A stretch of 39,109 nt of DNA from Candidatus Sulfotelmatobacter sp. (GCA_030038125.1 JASHPL010000357.1:1-39109), one strand, 5' to 3'. Shown: positions 8,501 through 17,569, counted from the stretch's first letter. Notes: generated from the letters alone by a model not told the origin. Made by a program: numbers and translations.

Positions 8501-9088
8501 AATCAACCCTCGGAGTATTCGCCGTGCTATTCCGATGCTACCCACGTAATTTCGGCGTATGCCATCTACGATCTGCCCTTTGGCCGCGGCAAGCTGTTGG
8601 GCAAGGACGCTAGCGGGCCCGTCAATGAAGTGATTGGCGGGTGGGAGGTGAGTCCCATCGTTTCCTGGCGCACTGGCTGGCCAGAGCCGATTCTTGGAGC
8701 GGCGGATAACTCCGGCACCTTCAGTCGCGGACCGCGGACAAATTGCAACGGCATCCCAGCGATCACGAACACATTGATACCGGGAGTAGGACGGCAGTGG
8801 TTCGTCAACAACGGCGAATTTACCAATCCGGCTGTCGGTTCCTTCGGGGATTGCCCACCGTCACTCGGCGCCTTACGCATGCCGCACTATGGCGACATAG
8901 ACATGAGTCTGCACAAGGACTTCCAGTTGACGGAGCGGTTCCGGTTGCAGTTCCGCAGTGACTTCGTCAACTTCTTTAACCAGGTGCAGTACAACGCGCC
9001 CAATCCGTCTTTGGGGGCCGGGCTGGGACAGATCACCAGCGCTCAACCGCCAAGGAACATACAGCTGGCGTTGAAACTCTATTTTTGA
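5600..9088 (+). CDS. Oar-like TonB-dependent outer-membrane receptor
   Basis: 1162 aa; start fixed by GAGGAGG 9 nt upstream. A signal peptide (about 1-30, ending SGWAQ) is followed by a carboxypeptidase-regulatory-like beta-sandwich (about 33-115: SITGNVTDPSGAAVSGATVT, SGLYRISPLPVGTYDLKVEK). Then comes a plug domain (about 125-260, with RPLINGNREQANNFLLDGMDNN and LKSGTNQYHGDVWEFFRND), and a long beta-barrel ending in LALKLYF with the terminal aromatic residue typical of outer-membrane barrels. This architecture is greatly expanded in acidobacteria and is thought to import polymers or breakdown products using TonB-ExbBD energy. The substrate is not evident. The gene stands opposite a GntR/UTRA regulator and before secreted TPR and CRTAC1 proteins. 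A hairpin terminator follows its stop, so it may be transcribed at a higher level than the genes after it. Confidence 0.94.
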   Translation: MTRRPSAFYCLLLVLSLCVITTGLLQSGWAQEVTASITGNVTDPSGAAVSGATVTATSVERGIAYAATSNDSGLYRISPLPVGTYDLKVEKTGFAVASHAAFVLTVNEVARIDIAMKVGQATETVEVTGAAPVLETQTTQVATIINAATNDELPLASRNYAQLTLLAPGSVSTDPSSFNNGNNTQGYGGRPLINGNREQANNFLLDGMDNNQVSDNLLGYTPAPDAIEEFNLITNNAPAEFGNFEGGIVNATLKSGTNQYHGDVWEFFRNDILNANYWQNNLVYPALPREKLRWNMFGGTFGGPVIKDKLFFFADFQDQRFDIPSSATANTVFTAAERAGNFGAICTTNGGSFNASGVCTGGTGVQLYNPCVSFTAPCTSTSAAATTRAPFPNNVIPIAMLSPVAKALFASSLYPSPVNSALQNNAVNVVTSAFNEEQGDFKIDFKATQKDNISYRFTKAFQNNPSDNSQVLLSNGLATTPITSTVGDWTRAIGSNLVNDARFGWNHIVADTGTAWASNVGQFGNTLGIGNGNPGNLPGLLQLHFTNSVLTTIGTQESTEDFNDHVWEAEDNLSWLRGRHNFKFGFQWWLQTINTFYAGNNGELGLMDFTGQFTGASSTSTVAGDGGADFFLGLDQTYGRGISTGQTWQQDSNIFGIYVEDTWRMTDRFTWNLGLRYDAHTPWVEINNHQSNYNFATGNIDLAGQNGASRALYDGTYGGKDFQPRIGFAWTPAALGDHTVIRSAFTISSYLEGTGTNLRLPLNPPFAPAEINQIYNAVALPGQDTSSGIVGTATSTSCAAPQYACFSSALYRIWDPHVQPAIADQYNVTVQHQFAGATTLQVGYVGQRGTHLMVPFDYGQRVLLPNSSCATPPCTANSPYFSANPALYSVLGGGTPTSNTPGATISGTKSNGTMRYNSLQAVLQKQMTQGLQYQVAYTLSRCMTDSIGYYGAWNNAYAASAYWQNVYNQPSEYSPCYSDATHVISAYAIYDLPFGRGKLLGKDASGPVNEVIGGWEVSPIVSWRTGWPEPILGAADNSGTFSRGPRTNCNGIPAITNTLIPGVGRQWFVNNGEFTNPAVGSFGDCPPSLGALRMPHYGDIDMSLHKDFQLTERFRLQFRSDFVNFFNQVQYNAPNPSLGAGLGQITSAQPPRNIQLALKLYF

Positions 9089-9106
9089 AGTCAAAACCCG
9101 TATAAT

Positions 9107-9142
9107 GATGCAGGCGGTCACCCCGCCTGCATCTTTTGTTTT
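9107..9142 (+). terminator. Rho-independent terminator after the TonB-dependent receptor
   Basis: A perfect 11-bp stem (GATGCAGGCGG, 9107-9117, with CCGCCTGCATC, 9123-9133) around a 5-nt loop, followed directly by TTTTGTTTTT (9134-9143). It starts 18 bp after the receptor stop. It sits before the TPR gene and should stop or attenuate transcription into it. Confidence 0.88.
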
Positions 9143-9183
9143 TGTTCGCCTGATTCTTCGGAGAGGGACCCTCGCACTTCCAG

Positions 9184-10137
9184 ATGGATAGTTTTTTGGG
9201 GAAGGCCGCCGCATTTCTTGTCTTAGCCGGCAGTCTCTGGGCAGCGCCGATTATTTCCGCGCAGACCTCGATGACCGCTCCCGCATCCCGAGTTTCCTTA
9301 TCTCCCGAGAAAGCGATCAGCCTTGCGGGGCAAGGACGCTGTCGCGAGAGCATTTCCGGTCTCAAGCATGCGATGGCCAGCACCGTTGCCGCAGACCTGC
9401 GGAAACAGGCTGGTGTGCTCGGCGTCCGCTGTTCTCTGGCTGTGGACGATCGCGACTCCACAGATGAATTCATCCGCTTGCTGAGCAAACAGTTTCCCAA
9501 AGATCCGGACGTACTGTTTGTCATCGTCCATGCGTACTCCGATTTATCAACCCGGAGTGCGCAGGATCTTGCGCGGACGGCTCCAGACTCGTTCGCTGCC
9601 CACAAGCTGAACGCCGAAGCTCTTGAGATGCAGGGTAGGTGGGAGCCAGCCCAGCTCGAATATGAGGGCATGATTAAGAAGGATCCCAACGCTCGCGGCA
9701 TCCACTTCCTGTTAGCTCGATTGCTTCTCTCGCGACCTGACGCCGGCCCCGATGCTCCGGAGCGCGCAAAACAAGAACTCCAGAAGGAGCTGCAGATCGA
9801 CCCAGGAAATGCCGATGCGCACTATATCCTGGGGGAACTTGCCCGGCGCGACGATAAATGCGACGATGCGATTCCGCATTTTTTGGAGGCAACAAAACTC
9901 GATTCCAATTTCGCCGAGGCCTACCTCGGCTGGGGATTTTGTCTGGTTGCGCTAAAGAAATACCAGGAAGCGATTCCGCCCTTGCGAACTGCGGAGCGCC
10001 TGGCACCGGGTAATCCCGAGGTTCATAACACCTTGGCGACCGCACTGCAGAGATCCGGGCACAAAGAGGAAGCGGAAAAGGAATTTGCCATTCATCGCTC
10101 GCTGACCGCGGCATCGGGTGCTGAGAAGCCGGAGTAG
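9184..10137 (+). CDS. Secreted tetratricopeptide-repeat protein
   Basis: 317 aa with a signal peptide (MDSFLGKAAAFLVLAGSLWA, cleavage near IISAQ), so it acts in the periplasm or is exported. At least four TPR units are visible in the second half (YILGELARRDDKCDDAIPHF, AYLGWGFCLVALKKYQEAI, VHNTLATALQRSGHKEEAEK). The N-terminal half is more divergent helical sequence with paired-helix character. TPRs bind other proteins, so this is probably an adaptor. A GGAGAGGG (9160-9167) lies 16 nt before the ATG, further than usual, so the start or translation efficiency is a little uncertain. In acidobacterial genomes such TPR proteins often neighbour CRTAC1 proteins, as here (63 bp downstream). No enzyme motif is seen. 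Confidence 0.85.
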   Translation: MDSFLGKAAAFLVLAGSLWAAPIISAQTSMTAPASRVSLSPEKAISLAGQGRCRESISGLKHAMASTVAADLRKQAGVLGVRCSLAVDDRDSTDEFIRLLSKQFPKDPDVLFVIVHAYSDLSTRSAQDLARTAPDSFAAHKLNAEALEMQGRWEPAQLEYEGMIKKDPNARGIHFLLARLLLSRPDAGPDAPERAKQELQKELQIDPGNADAHYILGELARRDDKCDDAIPHFLEATKLDSNFAEAYLGWGFCLVALKKYQEAIPPLRTAERLAPGNPEVHNTLATALQRSGHKEEAEKEFAIHRSLTAASGAEKPE

Positions 10138-10200
10138 TTTCATCTTCAGTCGATCCTACACGAATACCCCGCACATGAAGTTCATTTGGGTGCAAACGGG

Positions 10201-11919
10201 ATGACGATGCCACCGCGAACTCGCGTACCGCAATTTACGCGCCGCGACTTCGCCCGGAAAATGATCGCAGGATCGTTGCTGGTGCCAAGGTGGCCGGCAT
10301 TTGCATTGCCCACGGCCAAGCCATTTCCATTTGTTGAGATTCCTCCAGAGAAGAGTGGAATCCGGTGGGTGCACACCAGTGGGAAATCTCCAGAGAAGTA
10401 TCTTCCTGAGAGCTCGGGCCCTGGCTGCGCATTCCTGGACTATGACAACGACGGCTGGATGGACATCTATCTGGTGAACAGCGGCAAATGCGATTTTTTC
10501 ACCCCAAGCACGCTTCTGCGCAATGCCCTGTATAAAAACAATCGCGACGGGACCTTCACCGATGTGACCGAAAAAGCTGGAGTCGCTGGGGGCGGATACG
10601 GGCAAGGAGTAGCGGTTGGCGACTACGATGGCGACAGCTTTCCTGACATCTACGTCACGCAATATGGACGAAGCATTCTTTATCACAACAACGGGGATGG
10701 AACGTTTAGCGATGTCACGGAGAAAGCGGGTGTCGCTGCGCCGGGATGGGCATCGAGCGCGGTCTGGTTCGACTACGACAACGATGGTCGCCTCGACCTA
10801 TTCGTGGGACAGTTTGCCGAGTTCAGCAAGGAACTGAATAAGCCTTGCGGCATCCACGACGATGGTCGACGCCACTATTGCATTCCTAAGGTTTATTCTC
10901 CCAAGCCCAGTTGGCTCTTCCACAATAACGGCGACGGCACATTCACCGATGTTAGCAAGGAGTCTGGGATCGCCAGTCACCTCGGCAAAGTATGGGGCGT
11001 AGTCGCAACCGATATTAATAATGATGGACGAATGGACTTGTGGGTAAGCAACGATACGGTGGCAGACTTTCTATTCGTCAATCGCGGAAAGGGGAAATTC
11101 GAGGAAATCGGCGAGACCGCTGGGGTTGCTTACAGCGATTCTGGCCGGGCGCGATCTGGTATGGGGGTCGATTCTGCGAACTTCGCAAACGATGGCTGGA
11201 TGGGGCTGTTCGTGGCAAACCTCGATCGCGAGGATTTCGCCATGTACAAGAACAACCACAACGAGACGTTCGACGATGTAGCGCCTTCCGCGGGAATCGC
11301 GAGAGCGACGAGATTCCTCAGCGGATGGGGTCTGAAGTTTTTTGACTATGACAATGACGGCTACCTTGACCTCCTGCTCGCGAACGGCAACCCAGATGAT
11401 CTGATCGCTCTACTCCACGGCGAGGTCACTTATGATGAGCCGCTGCTCTTGTTCCACAACAACGGAAAGACGTTCGAAAACGTCAGTACACAGAGCGGTC
11501 CGGTATTCGCCAAACGGCTTTCCGCTCGGGGCATGGCGATTGGAGATTTCGATAATGACGGGGCCGCAGATGTCCTGGTGGGTGTGAACGATGGTGCTCC
11601 GGTTCTACTGCGCAATGCCGTGGGAAGTCAAAACCATTGGCTCGGCCTCAACCTTGTCGGAACGAAATCGAACATCGACGCCATCGGCGCCCGCATCATT
11701 TATCAGGCTGGCGACTTGAAGCAGCATCGGATGAAAGTAGGCGGAGGCAGTTTCTTGTCTTCCCATGACCCGCGAATAATCCTGGGAATAGGCAAGAAAA
11801 CCAAGGTTGATTGGATGGAGATTCAATGGCCACAGCCCGGCGGGAAAGTCGAGCGTTTTACCGATCTGCCCATCGATTGTTACGTAACGATTGCAGAAGG
11901 CACGGGGAAATGGAAGTAA
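10201..11919 (+). CDS. CRTAC1 family protein: FG-GAP/VCBS beta-propeller with ASPIC/UnbV domain, Tat-exported
   Basis: 572 aa. The N terminus carries a twin-arginine signal (FTRRDFARK followed by a hydrophobic stretch [11 protein letters not shown]), so it should be folded, perhaps with cofactor or metal, before crossing the membrane. Six or seven FG-GAP/VCBS repeats with calcium-loop motifs follow ([54 protein letters not shown]). One repeat ([11 protein letters not shown]) has lost its key Asp residues. The C-terminal 100 residues are the ASPIC/UnbV domain ([32 protein letters not shown]). ATG 10201 is preferred to TTG 10186; neither has a good Shine-Dalgarno sequence. Function is unknown; relatives are extracellular or surface calcium-binding proteins. 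Cotranscription with the TPR gene is likely. Confidence 0.9.
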   Translation: MTMPPRTRVPQFTRRDFARKMIAGSLLVPRWPAFALPTAKPFPFVEIPPEKSGIRWVHTSGKSPEKYLPESSGPGCAFLDYDNDGWMDIYLVNSGKCDFFTPSTLLRNALYKNNRDGTFTDVTEKAGVAGGGYGQGVAVGDYDGDSFPDIYVTQYGRSILYHNNGDGTFSDVTEKAGVAAPGWASSAVWFDYDNDGRLDLFVGQFAEFSKELNKPCGIHDDGRRHYCIPKVYSPKPSWLFHNNGDGTFTDVSKESGIASHLGKVWGVVATDINNDGRMDLWVSNDTVADFLFVNRGKGKFEEIGETAGVAYSDSGRARSGMGVDSANFANDGWMGLFVANLDREDFAMYKNNHNETFDDVAPSAGIARATRFLSGWGLKFFDYDNDGYLDLLLANGNPDDLIALLHGEVTYDEPLLLFHNNGKTFENVSTQSGPVFAKRLSARGMAIGDFDNDGAADVLVGVNDGAPVLLRNAVGSQNHWLGLNLVGTKSNIDAIGARIIYQAGDLKQHRMKVGGGSFLSSHDPRIILGIGKKTKVDWMEIQWPQPGGKVERFTDLPIDCYVTIAEGTGKWK

Positions 11920-12018
11920 ACGCCGCGATCTCCTTGCCCATATATCTTTCCGGAGTTATTCGCATTGCAATCTGATCTGATGCGTTCGGCCTTTGAGTAC
12001 TGTGACTGCGCAACGCTT

Positions 12019-15000
12019 CTAGGGGTTGCTGGATAGAGCCAGTCTCGTCAGGTGATATGCCATGAGTTGATCGCGTGCCAAGAGTGCTTGCCGAAATTCT
12101 CTCTGTGCGCCATCGTAATCTTTAAGCGCGGTCTCGAGCATTCCAACGTTGTAAAGCCACGAGGAGCTCTCGCCGCCGCTCTCCCCATTGTTCTTGAAGC
12201 GATCTAGCATGCTTTGTAATTTCTGCGTTGCAGCGTCCTGGTCGAAGTTGGGCAATTGCTGGGATGCCTTCAGAGACCAGACCGCGTTCTCCAGACCCGA
12301 TTGATCTGCCGCGCGTTGATAAGCAACTGTAGCCTTATTGGTCAGGCCACAACTCTTGTAAACGTTCCCGATGAGATAACTGAATCTAGCCGAGCGCAGG
12401 AAGGGCTCAAGTCCGTCGCGCGTGAACGGCAGATCTGGCAACGATTGGGCCACGTTATCAACGATGTCTGTGGCCTCGGAACAGTGTTCACTCTGCGCCA
12501 GCGAGGTGGCGTGCTGAACCCGAACTTCCAGCCAGACCTGACGCACGTTCGTGCCACCCTCTTCGCGCGGGAAGAAGCGATTATGAAAGAGTGCGACGGC
12601 CTGGTCGAACTCTCCTGACTCTGCCAGGTTGAGAATCAGTTCGTACACGAGTTCGGTAGGCATGTTGGCGCGGTCTGGATACCGTTCCAAGGCTTGCACG
12701 TGATCCTTGGGCGGACGATGCAAAATGCTTAGGGCCTGATCCATGCCCGTGTAGAGTTCCACGTTTTGTGGATCCGATCGAAGTCCTTCCTGAAAAGCGA
12801 TTAATGCTTGTTCAGGATCATCTTTCGTGTGGAGTAACGCTCGTCCCAAGCTGGCATGCAAGACGGGAATTTGCGGATTGATCCTGCGGGCCTGCTCCCA
12901 TTCGGAGAGAGCGGATTCGGTCAGGCCTTTGGAGAAATAGAGCGTGCCGAGCAGATAATGTGCGGTCGCGTCCTCAGAATTGACGCGTAGCGCTGTACGC
13001 AACACCTCCCGATCGATCGCGCTACTCGGAAATACATAATTCGTTGGAAGCTTTTCCGCCACGCTCAGATCCACATTGGGGGATTGGCCCAGTTTCTCGC
13101 GGCAATAGGCCCGGTAATAGGCCACGATCGGATGCTTGTTCGCTGGAAGCACGCCCGGTTCGCTTTCATCAGCCAGCGCATCGGGATACTTGCGCGACAA
13201 AATCTCAAGTGCCTGCGCGTACATGCCAAGGCGCATGTATTCCGCGGCAATGTTCAGGACCCGTTGAGCATCGTTTCCCAGCTGATGCAGGTCGGGTTGG
13301 CCAACTTCCTCGAAGAGAAAATAACGCTCTGGATATCGACCGAGCCACTCATTCGCTAGCTTTCGAGATTCGTCCGTCCGTCCTTCGGCGCTGAGGATCG
13401 CAGACAACTCCTCCGCCGCACGCAGATCATCTGGAGCAGATCGCATAACGGCACGCAAGTACGACTCTGTCTGCTTCACATCGCCCTCGCGTGCAGAAAG
13501 CTCGGCCAAACGCAATTCCGCTGCAGCACGGAAAACCGGCAGCCGCCCAGCGGCCTCATACGATTCGCGTGCTTTGCGGTTCTGTCCCAAGGCCTCATTC
13601 GCGATCCCAAGGTAGTAGGATGCCTCCGCATCCGTCGTATCGCGAGCATGCACCGGTTTCAGATAATCTTCTGCCTCTGCGAAGCGCAGCAGGCCGGCAC
13701 ACAGGCGTCCTGCAGCTTTTTGCAGGTCAAAGCTTTCCGGAAATCGGACCAGTCCATCTCTATAGGTCCGCAGGGCAATCAAAAGCTCGCCATTAAGTTC
13801 CTGTTGGTTTCCTAACTGCAGCCAGTCGTCTTCGGTGCGATGCTCAGGGTCAGGAAACCTGTATGCCGGCTGTGGACCGACGTGTACTTGATCCGTCGGC
13901 GTCCAGTCATATTCTCCTTCGGTATGTCGGAGCAGAACCCATCCTTTCGCGTCGCGCAGTTCGAATGCGTACTTCTGTTGCGGGTCGGCATTGTCGAGGC
14001 GGTGCGACCATGTACGCGCAGGCGAAAGGTATGCCTGGGTGTGAAACACCTCTCGATCTCCGGCTAAAATGCGAAGCGTTGCTCCGGGCACTGCCTGGTT
14101 CACGTTGAGTACCGCAAGCAGCGCGTTTCCTTGGCGACTCAAATGGACCACCCCCGCCAGGTTGGCTCTCGAGATTCCGCCAATCTCGCGCACTGGCATC
14201 CAGTACTCAGAAAAAGTGATCGTCTGTCGTGGCTCGAGAAATGCATATGTCTCTTGATTGCGGAATAGCCCCGCCTGAACCTCGACGTAAGCGCTGTCGT
14301 TGTCGGATAGAGCTTTGCGCCAGTCGAGCCCGTCCGGATCGCTTCCCCATGACCAGATCTTTTTCGCGGGAAGCTGGGCGTAATCGGCATAATGCACGAC
14401 TCCGGTGTTGGTGTGGGGATGCCAGACGCCCATGAAGGGCTCGCGGCTGCCGTACGCGAACAGCGACACAGGACCCTTGGTGTGATTTTTAACGATACTG
14501 AGATCGTTACTGTCAGCTTCGATCGGCCAGGGTTCGACAGCAGTGAAGCCGTGAGTCGCGGTGAACCGCATGGGATATTCGATTTTTGTGTCATCCCATA
14601 CTTGAATTCCGGCATTATTCCACCAGTAGAATCGATGCCGTACGTCGCTCCGGTTGTTCAGCGCGACTCGCTCCTCGAGTAAAGTAGAGTGGGGTCGCAG
14701 CACGAGTTCCACAGACCACTGCATGCCGTAAACGCGGTCGATGGTGCCTACTTGAACATAGGCGCTGCCATCCGCTCGATGGCCGAAAGCAAAATCGACG
14801 GGCGAAGCAGTGACCCAGTTGTGGGAGACCGGGAAATTGAACTCAATGCCGAATGCAGCCCATGCGCCGCGATATGCGATATCGGCTTTCTTGATCGAAG
14901 GATTTTCGTAAAACATCGGCTTGCCGCTGATCTTATCGGTGCAGGTGTAGAGATGGCCGCCGATGTCGGGGAGCACGGAACATTTCAAATATTCATTTTC

Positions 15001-15234
15001 GAGAAACACTGCGCGCCAGGCATGATCGATGCGGCGATTCGTCAAATTGTGACGCAGCGTGTAGGGATAATTGAAACGCCCATTCGCGTACTGATCGAAT
15101 GGCGGGTTGGGGTCGGGCAGGCCTTCCTCATATGTAGGCAAGGTCAGTGTGCCCTGCCATACCCGCACCTGAGCTGTTGCCGCGGACAGAGTTAATAATA
15201 GAAAAGCAGCGAAAATAGTTAGACGCATGATCAT
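12019..15234 (-). CDS. Secreted DUF5107 and tetratricopeptide-repeat protein
   Basis: About 1071 aa; starts at ATG 15234 or 15228, just before a signal peptide (MRLTIFAAFLLLTLSAATAQ). Residues about 20-400 match the DUF5107 pattern: LPTYEEGLPDPNPPFDQY, ENEYLKCSVLPDIGGHLY, WAAFGIEFNFPVSHNW, NRSDVRHRFYWWNNAG. This domain has a galactose-mutarotase-like beta-sandwich fold and is predicted to handle carbohydrates. The rest (about 500-1070) is a long array of TPR helices (AHYLLGTLYFSKGLTESALSEW, HASLGRALLHTKDDPEQALI). Close relatives sit beside sugar-uptake genes in many bacteria, but no activity has been proven to my knowledge. It is convergent with the CRTAC1 gene (99-bp gap) and could be the carbohydrate-sensing or docking part of the GntR-controlled locus. 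Confidence 0.88.
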   Translation of the reverse strand: MIMRLTIFAAFLLLTLSAATAQVRVWQGTLTLPTYEEGLPDPNPPFDQYANGRFNYPYTLRHNLTNRRIDHAWRAVFLENEYLKCSVLPDIGGHLYTCTDKISGKPMFYENPSIKKADIAYRGAWAAFGIEFNFPVSHNWVTASPVDFAFGHRADGSAYVQVGTIDRVYGMQWSVELVLRPHSTLLEERVALNNRSDVRHRFYWWNNAGIQVWDDTKIEYPMRFTATHGFTAVEPWPIEADSNDLSIVKNHTKGPVSLFAYGSREPFMGVWHPHTNTGVVHYADYAQLPAKKIWSWGSDPDGLDWRKALSDNDSAYVEVQAGLFRNQETYAFLEPRQTITFSEYWMPVREIGGISRANLAGVVHLSRQGNALLAVLNVNQAVPGATLRILAGDREVFHTQAYLSPARTWSHRLDNADPQQKYAFELRDAKGWVLLRHTEGEYDWTPTDQVHVGPQPAYRFPDPEHRTEDDWLQLGNQQELNGELLIALRTYRDGLVRFPESFDLQKAAGRLCAGLLRFAEAEDYLKPVHARDTTDAEASYYLGIANEALGQNRKARESYEAAGRLPVFRAAAELRLAELSAREGDVKQTESYLRAVMRSAPDDLRAAEELSAILSAEGRTDESRKLANEWLGRYPERYFLFEEVGQPDLHQLGNDAQRVLNIAAEYMRLGMYAQALEILSRKYPDALADESEPGVLPANKHPIVAYYRAYCREKLGQSPNVDLSVAEKLPTNYVFPSSAIDREVLRTALRVNSEDATAHYLLGTLYFSKGLTESALSEWEQARRINPQIPVLHASLGRALLHTKDDPEQALIAFQEGLRSDPQNVELYTGMDQALSILHRPPKDHVQALERYPDRANMPTELVYELILNLAESGEFDQAVALFHNRFFPREEGGTNVRQVWLEVRVQHATSLAQSEHCSEATDIVDNVAQSLPDLPFTRDGLEPFLRSARFSYLIGNVYKSCGLTNKATVAYQRAADQSGLENAVWSLKASQQLPNFDQDAATQKLQSMLDRFKNNGESGGESSSWLYNVGMLETALKDYDGAQREFRQALLARDQLMAYHLTRLALSSNP

Positions 15235-15427
15235 TGGCCGATGTGCTATTCGAAAAGCACCCGCCATTATCCACGCCAAACAACATCGCTGCCAGAATTA
15301 TTCCGAAATTGCTTCGCCACCTTTCGTTCATTGCGAGTGATGGAGGGCTTCACTGATCCGCAGGTTTGGCCATTCAGCTTGCCGACCTCAAACTGAACCA
15401 CTGTTCAACGCGAAGCGACCGCGCATC

Positions 15428-17569
15428 TTATCGAAAATTCCGCACCAGCATCAGATTCGATTCGGCAAACTGATTCTGAACATAAAGCAGCGATTTGCCG
15501 TCAGCGGACAAGCTCAGGCCCCAACCGAGCTTCCTCTCCAAAGGCCAAAGAACGTGCTCCTTGTTGTCGGCAAAATCGAAGAATGCAAGCTCGGTGTGTG
15601 GAAACTTCCCAAATTTCAGGAAGTAAATTCCTTCTGGACTCAGCGCCCAATCCGGCCAGTCCTCGGGGTCGATGTCACTGAGCACTTTACTTTCCTCGCT
15701 GCCGCCCTGCAGTGGCAAGCGCCATATACCGCTCTGTTCGTACTTCGAATAATACAAGTAACGCCCATCGAAGGATTCAACGGGCGAGATCCCGGCGCGC
15801 TTGGTTAGCTGCGTGGGAGTTCCGCCCGCGATCGGCACTCTCCAGATCTGGAAGGCTTCCCCGCCGCGCTTCGAGGCAAAATAAATCCCCTTCCCATCGC
15901 GCGACCAACTCGGGGAGAGATTGTCGGAGCCCGGAATCGTTGGCAACAGCCGCGGTACTCCTCCGGGCACTTCAACCACATAAATTTCGCTTCGCTCATG
16001 GGGATGAAATTCAAAAGCGATGTAGCGCCCATTCGGTGACCACTGCGCACGCCCCGCCGTTCCGTGCAAAGACGTGATCTGATCGCAACGGCTTCCGTCC
16101 ACATCACATGTCCAGATATCCCAAAAGCCCAGGCGATCCGACTCGAAAGCTACCTTTTTCCCGTCCGGCGACAACTGCGGTCGCATTTTGTCGCCCTTTT
16201 CCGAAACCAGCGCGAACGGCGCCTTTTGAGGGTGCTTCGTATCCTTCAAATCGAGTTGCCAGACGTCTGCCTTACCCAGACTTTGTTCATAGACCAGCGT
16301 GTTGTCGTTCTTGGACGGAATCGTAGGCCACCCAGCTTCGCCGACTGGGCCTGCCACTGGGTGTGGAGTGCCTCCTCCTGCCGCAACGACCCACAATCCC
16401 ATCTCAGCGCCGCGGGCAGAGGAAAAAACGACTTCATGGTTGTCGCTGGTCCACGCCAGCGATCCCGACATGGGCCGATGATCAAAAGTAAGACGCTTCG
16501 CCGGACCACCGTTCGCTGCCATGACGTAGATGTCGTTACTCACTCCCGCCACTGCGGAGCGGATAAAGGCCAGCCGGTTGCCATTGGGAGAGTAACTTGG
16601 AGAACGGTCGATCCACCCCGGCGGAGGAGAGGAGATTTTCCGTATGCTCGAATCGGAAACCGACAAGGCTGAGATCCACGCCCGCGTCGGGTCGCTCACA
16701 TCGCCCTCGGAAAATGCGATCAAGCTCCCGTTCGGGGACCACGAGAGTCCTCCTCCGAAGTGATCGGGGCCACGATACAGGCGCCGCTCGGTACCCCCTA
16801 ATTCAGGAATCGTTAGGATAAAGAAAGAGTTTGCAGAGTAACGAACGAAAGCAATTTGTCCCCCATCCGGTGACCATGTCGGGCAGCAATCCCCAGGGTC
16901 GCTGGTCAGTTGGATGGTTTTCTCCCCGCCCACAACCGCCACATAGATCCCGGTATTGCTTCGTCCGTCACTCTGCCGGAACGCGACCAGGGTTCCATCC
17001 GGCGAGAACGCAGGCGTCGCCTGATATCCGCGCAAGCCGATCAAGGGGACGACCTCGATCTTCGCCAGTTGGGCGTCGGTACGCGGCCGGTAGAAGGCCC
17101 AAATCGATGCCGAGCAAGCCAACGCAAGGCAGATCGTCGAGACAATCCAAAACCGCCCCAAGGGTAGTCGCGAGTGTTGCGCAACGCTCGCGAACTCGGG
17201 CTGGTTTTCAGCTTTCGGCTCTTTTTCGGCTTTCGGCTCTAAGGGAGCAATGAATCGATAACCTCGTTTTGCGACGGTTTCGATGAAACGCGGTTTGTCA
17301 GCCGAATCCCGCAATGTCTCCCGCAATCGCGCGACCGCGCTGTTCAGCCCATGATCGAAATCCACAAACGTATCGGCTGGCCAGAGCTCCTGCCTCAGTT
17401 CATCCCGCGTCACCACCTCGCCCGCGCGTTGGAGCAGCAGAAGCAGAACGCGAAAGGGCTGTTCTTGTAATCTGATTCTCCGGCCCTCCTTGAGCAATTC
17501 GCCCGCGCGAAGATCAAGCTCAAAAACATCGAACCGGACTCTATCTGCAGGTGACTGAATAGTTGCCAT
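15428..17569 (-). CDS. Transmembrane winged-helix regulator with TolB-like beta-propeller (CadC-like architecture)
   Basis: 713 aa; ATG 17569 is preceded by AAGGTGGG. Residues about 12-110 form an OmpR/PhoB-type winged helix (FELDLRAGELLKEGRRIRLQ, VVTRDELRQELWPADTFVDF, RFIETVAKRGYRFIAPL). One membrane helix (about 143-164, FWIVSTICLALACSASIWAF) follows. The periplasmic part holds PD40/TolB propeller repeats, at least eight with the pattern SPDG..IAF (FSPDGTLVAF, WSPDGGQIAF, WSPNGSLIAF, YSPNGNRLAF, LSPDGKKVAF, WSPNGRYIAF). The protein lacks a kinase or receiver, so it would be a one-component membrane-bound regulator whose propeller senses a periplasmic signal. Such proteins are abundant in acidobacteria; targets are unknown. 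It faces away from the Sel1 gene (265-bp gap) and is followed by the DUF5107 gene on the same strand. Confidence 0.9.
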   Translation of the reverse strand: MATIQSPADRVRFDVFELDLRAGELLKEGRRIRLQEQPFRVLLLLLQRAGEVVTRDELRQELWPADTFVDFDHGLNSAVARLRETLRDSADKPRFIETVAKRGYRFIAPLEPKAEKEPKAENQPEFASVAQHSRLPLGRFWIVSTICLALACSASIWAFYRPRTDAQLAKIEVVPLIGLRGYQATPAFSPDGTLVAFRQSDGRSNTGIYVAVVGGEKTIQLTSDPGDCCPTWSPDGGQIAFVRYSANSFFILTIPELGGTERRLYRGPDHFGGGLSWSPNGSLIAFSEGDVSDPTRAWISALSVSDSSIRKISSPPPGWIDRSPSYSPNGNRLAFIRSAVAGVSNDIYVMAANGGPAKRLTFDHRPMSGSLAWTSDNHEVVFSSARGAEMGLWVVAAGGGTPHPVAGPVGEAGWPTIPSKNDNTLVYEQSLGKADVWQLDLKDTKHPQKAPFALVSEKGDKMRPQLSPDGKKVAFESDRLGFWDIWTCDVDGSRCDQITSLHGTAGRAQWSPNGRYIAFEFHPHERSEIYVVEVPGGVPRLLPTIPGSDNLSPSWSRDGKGIYFASKRGGEAFQIWRVPIAGGTPTQLTKRAGISPVESFDGRYLYYSKYEQSGIWRLPLQGGSEESKVLSDIDPEDWPDWALSPEGIYFLKFGKFPHTELAFFDFADNKEHVLWPLERKLGWGLSLSADGKSLLYVQNQFAESNLMLVRNFR

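Noticed and set aside
9101-9106. TATAAT as a promoter for the TPR gene
   Set aside because: The only -35-like hexamer (TTGAAG, 9085-9090) is 10 bp away, and the site lies next to the terminator hairpin, so transcripts would stop at once.
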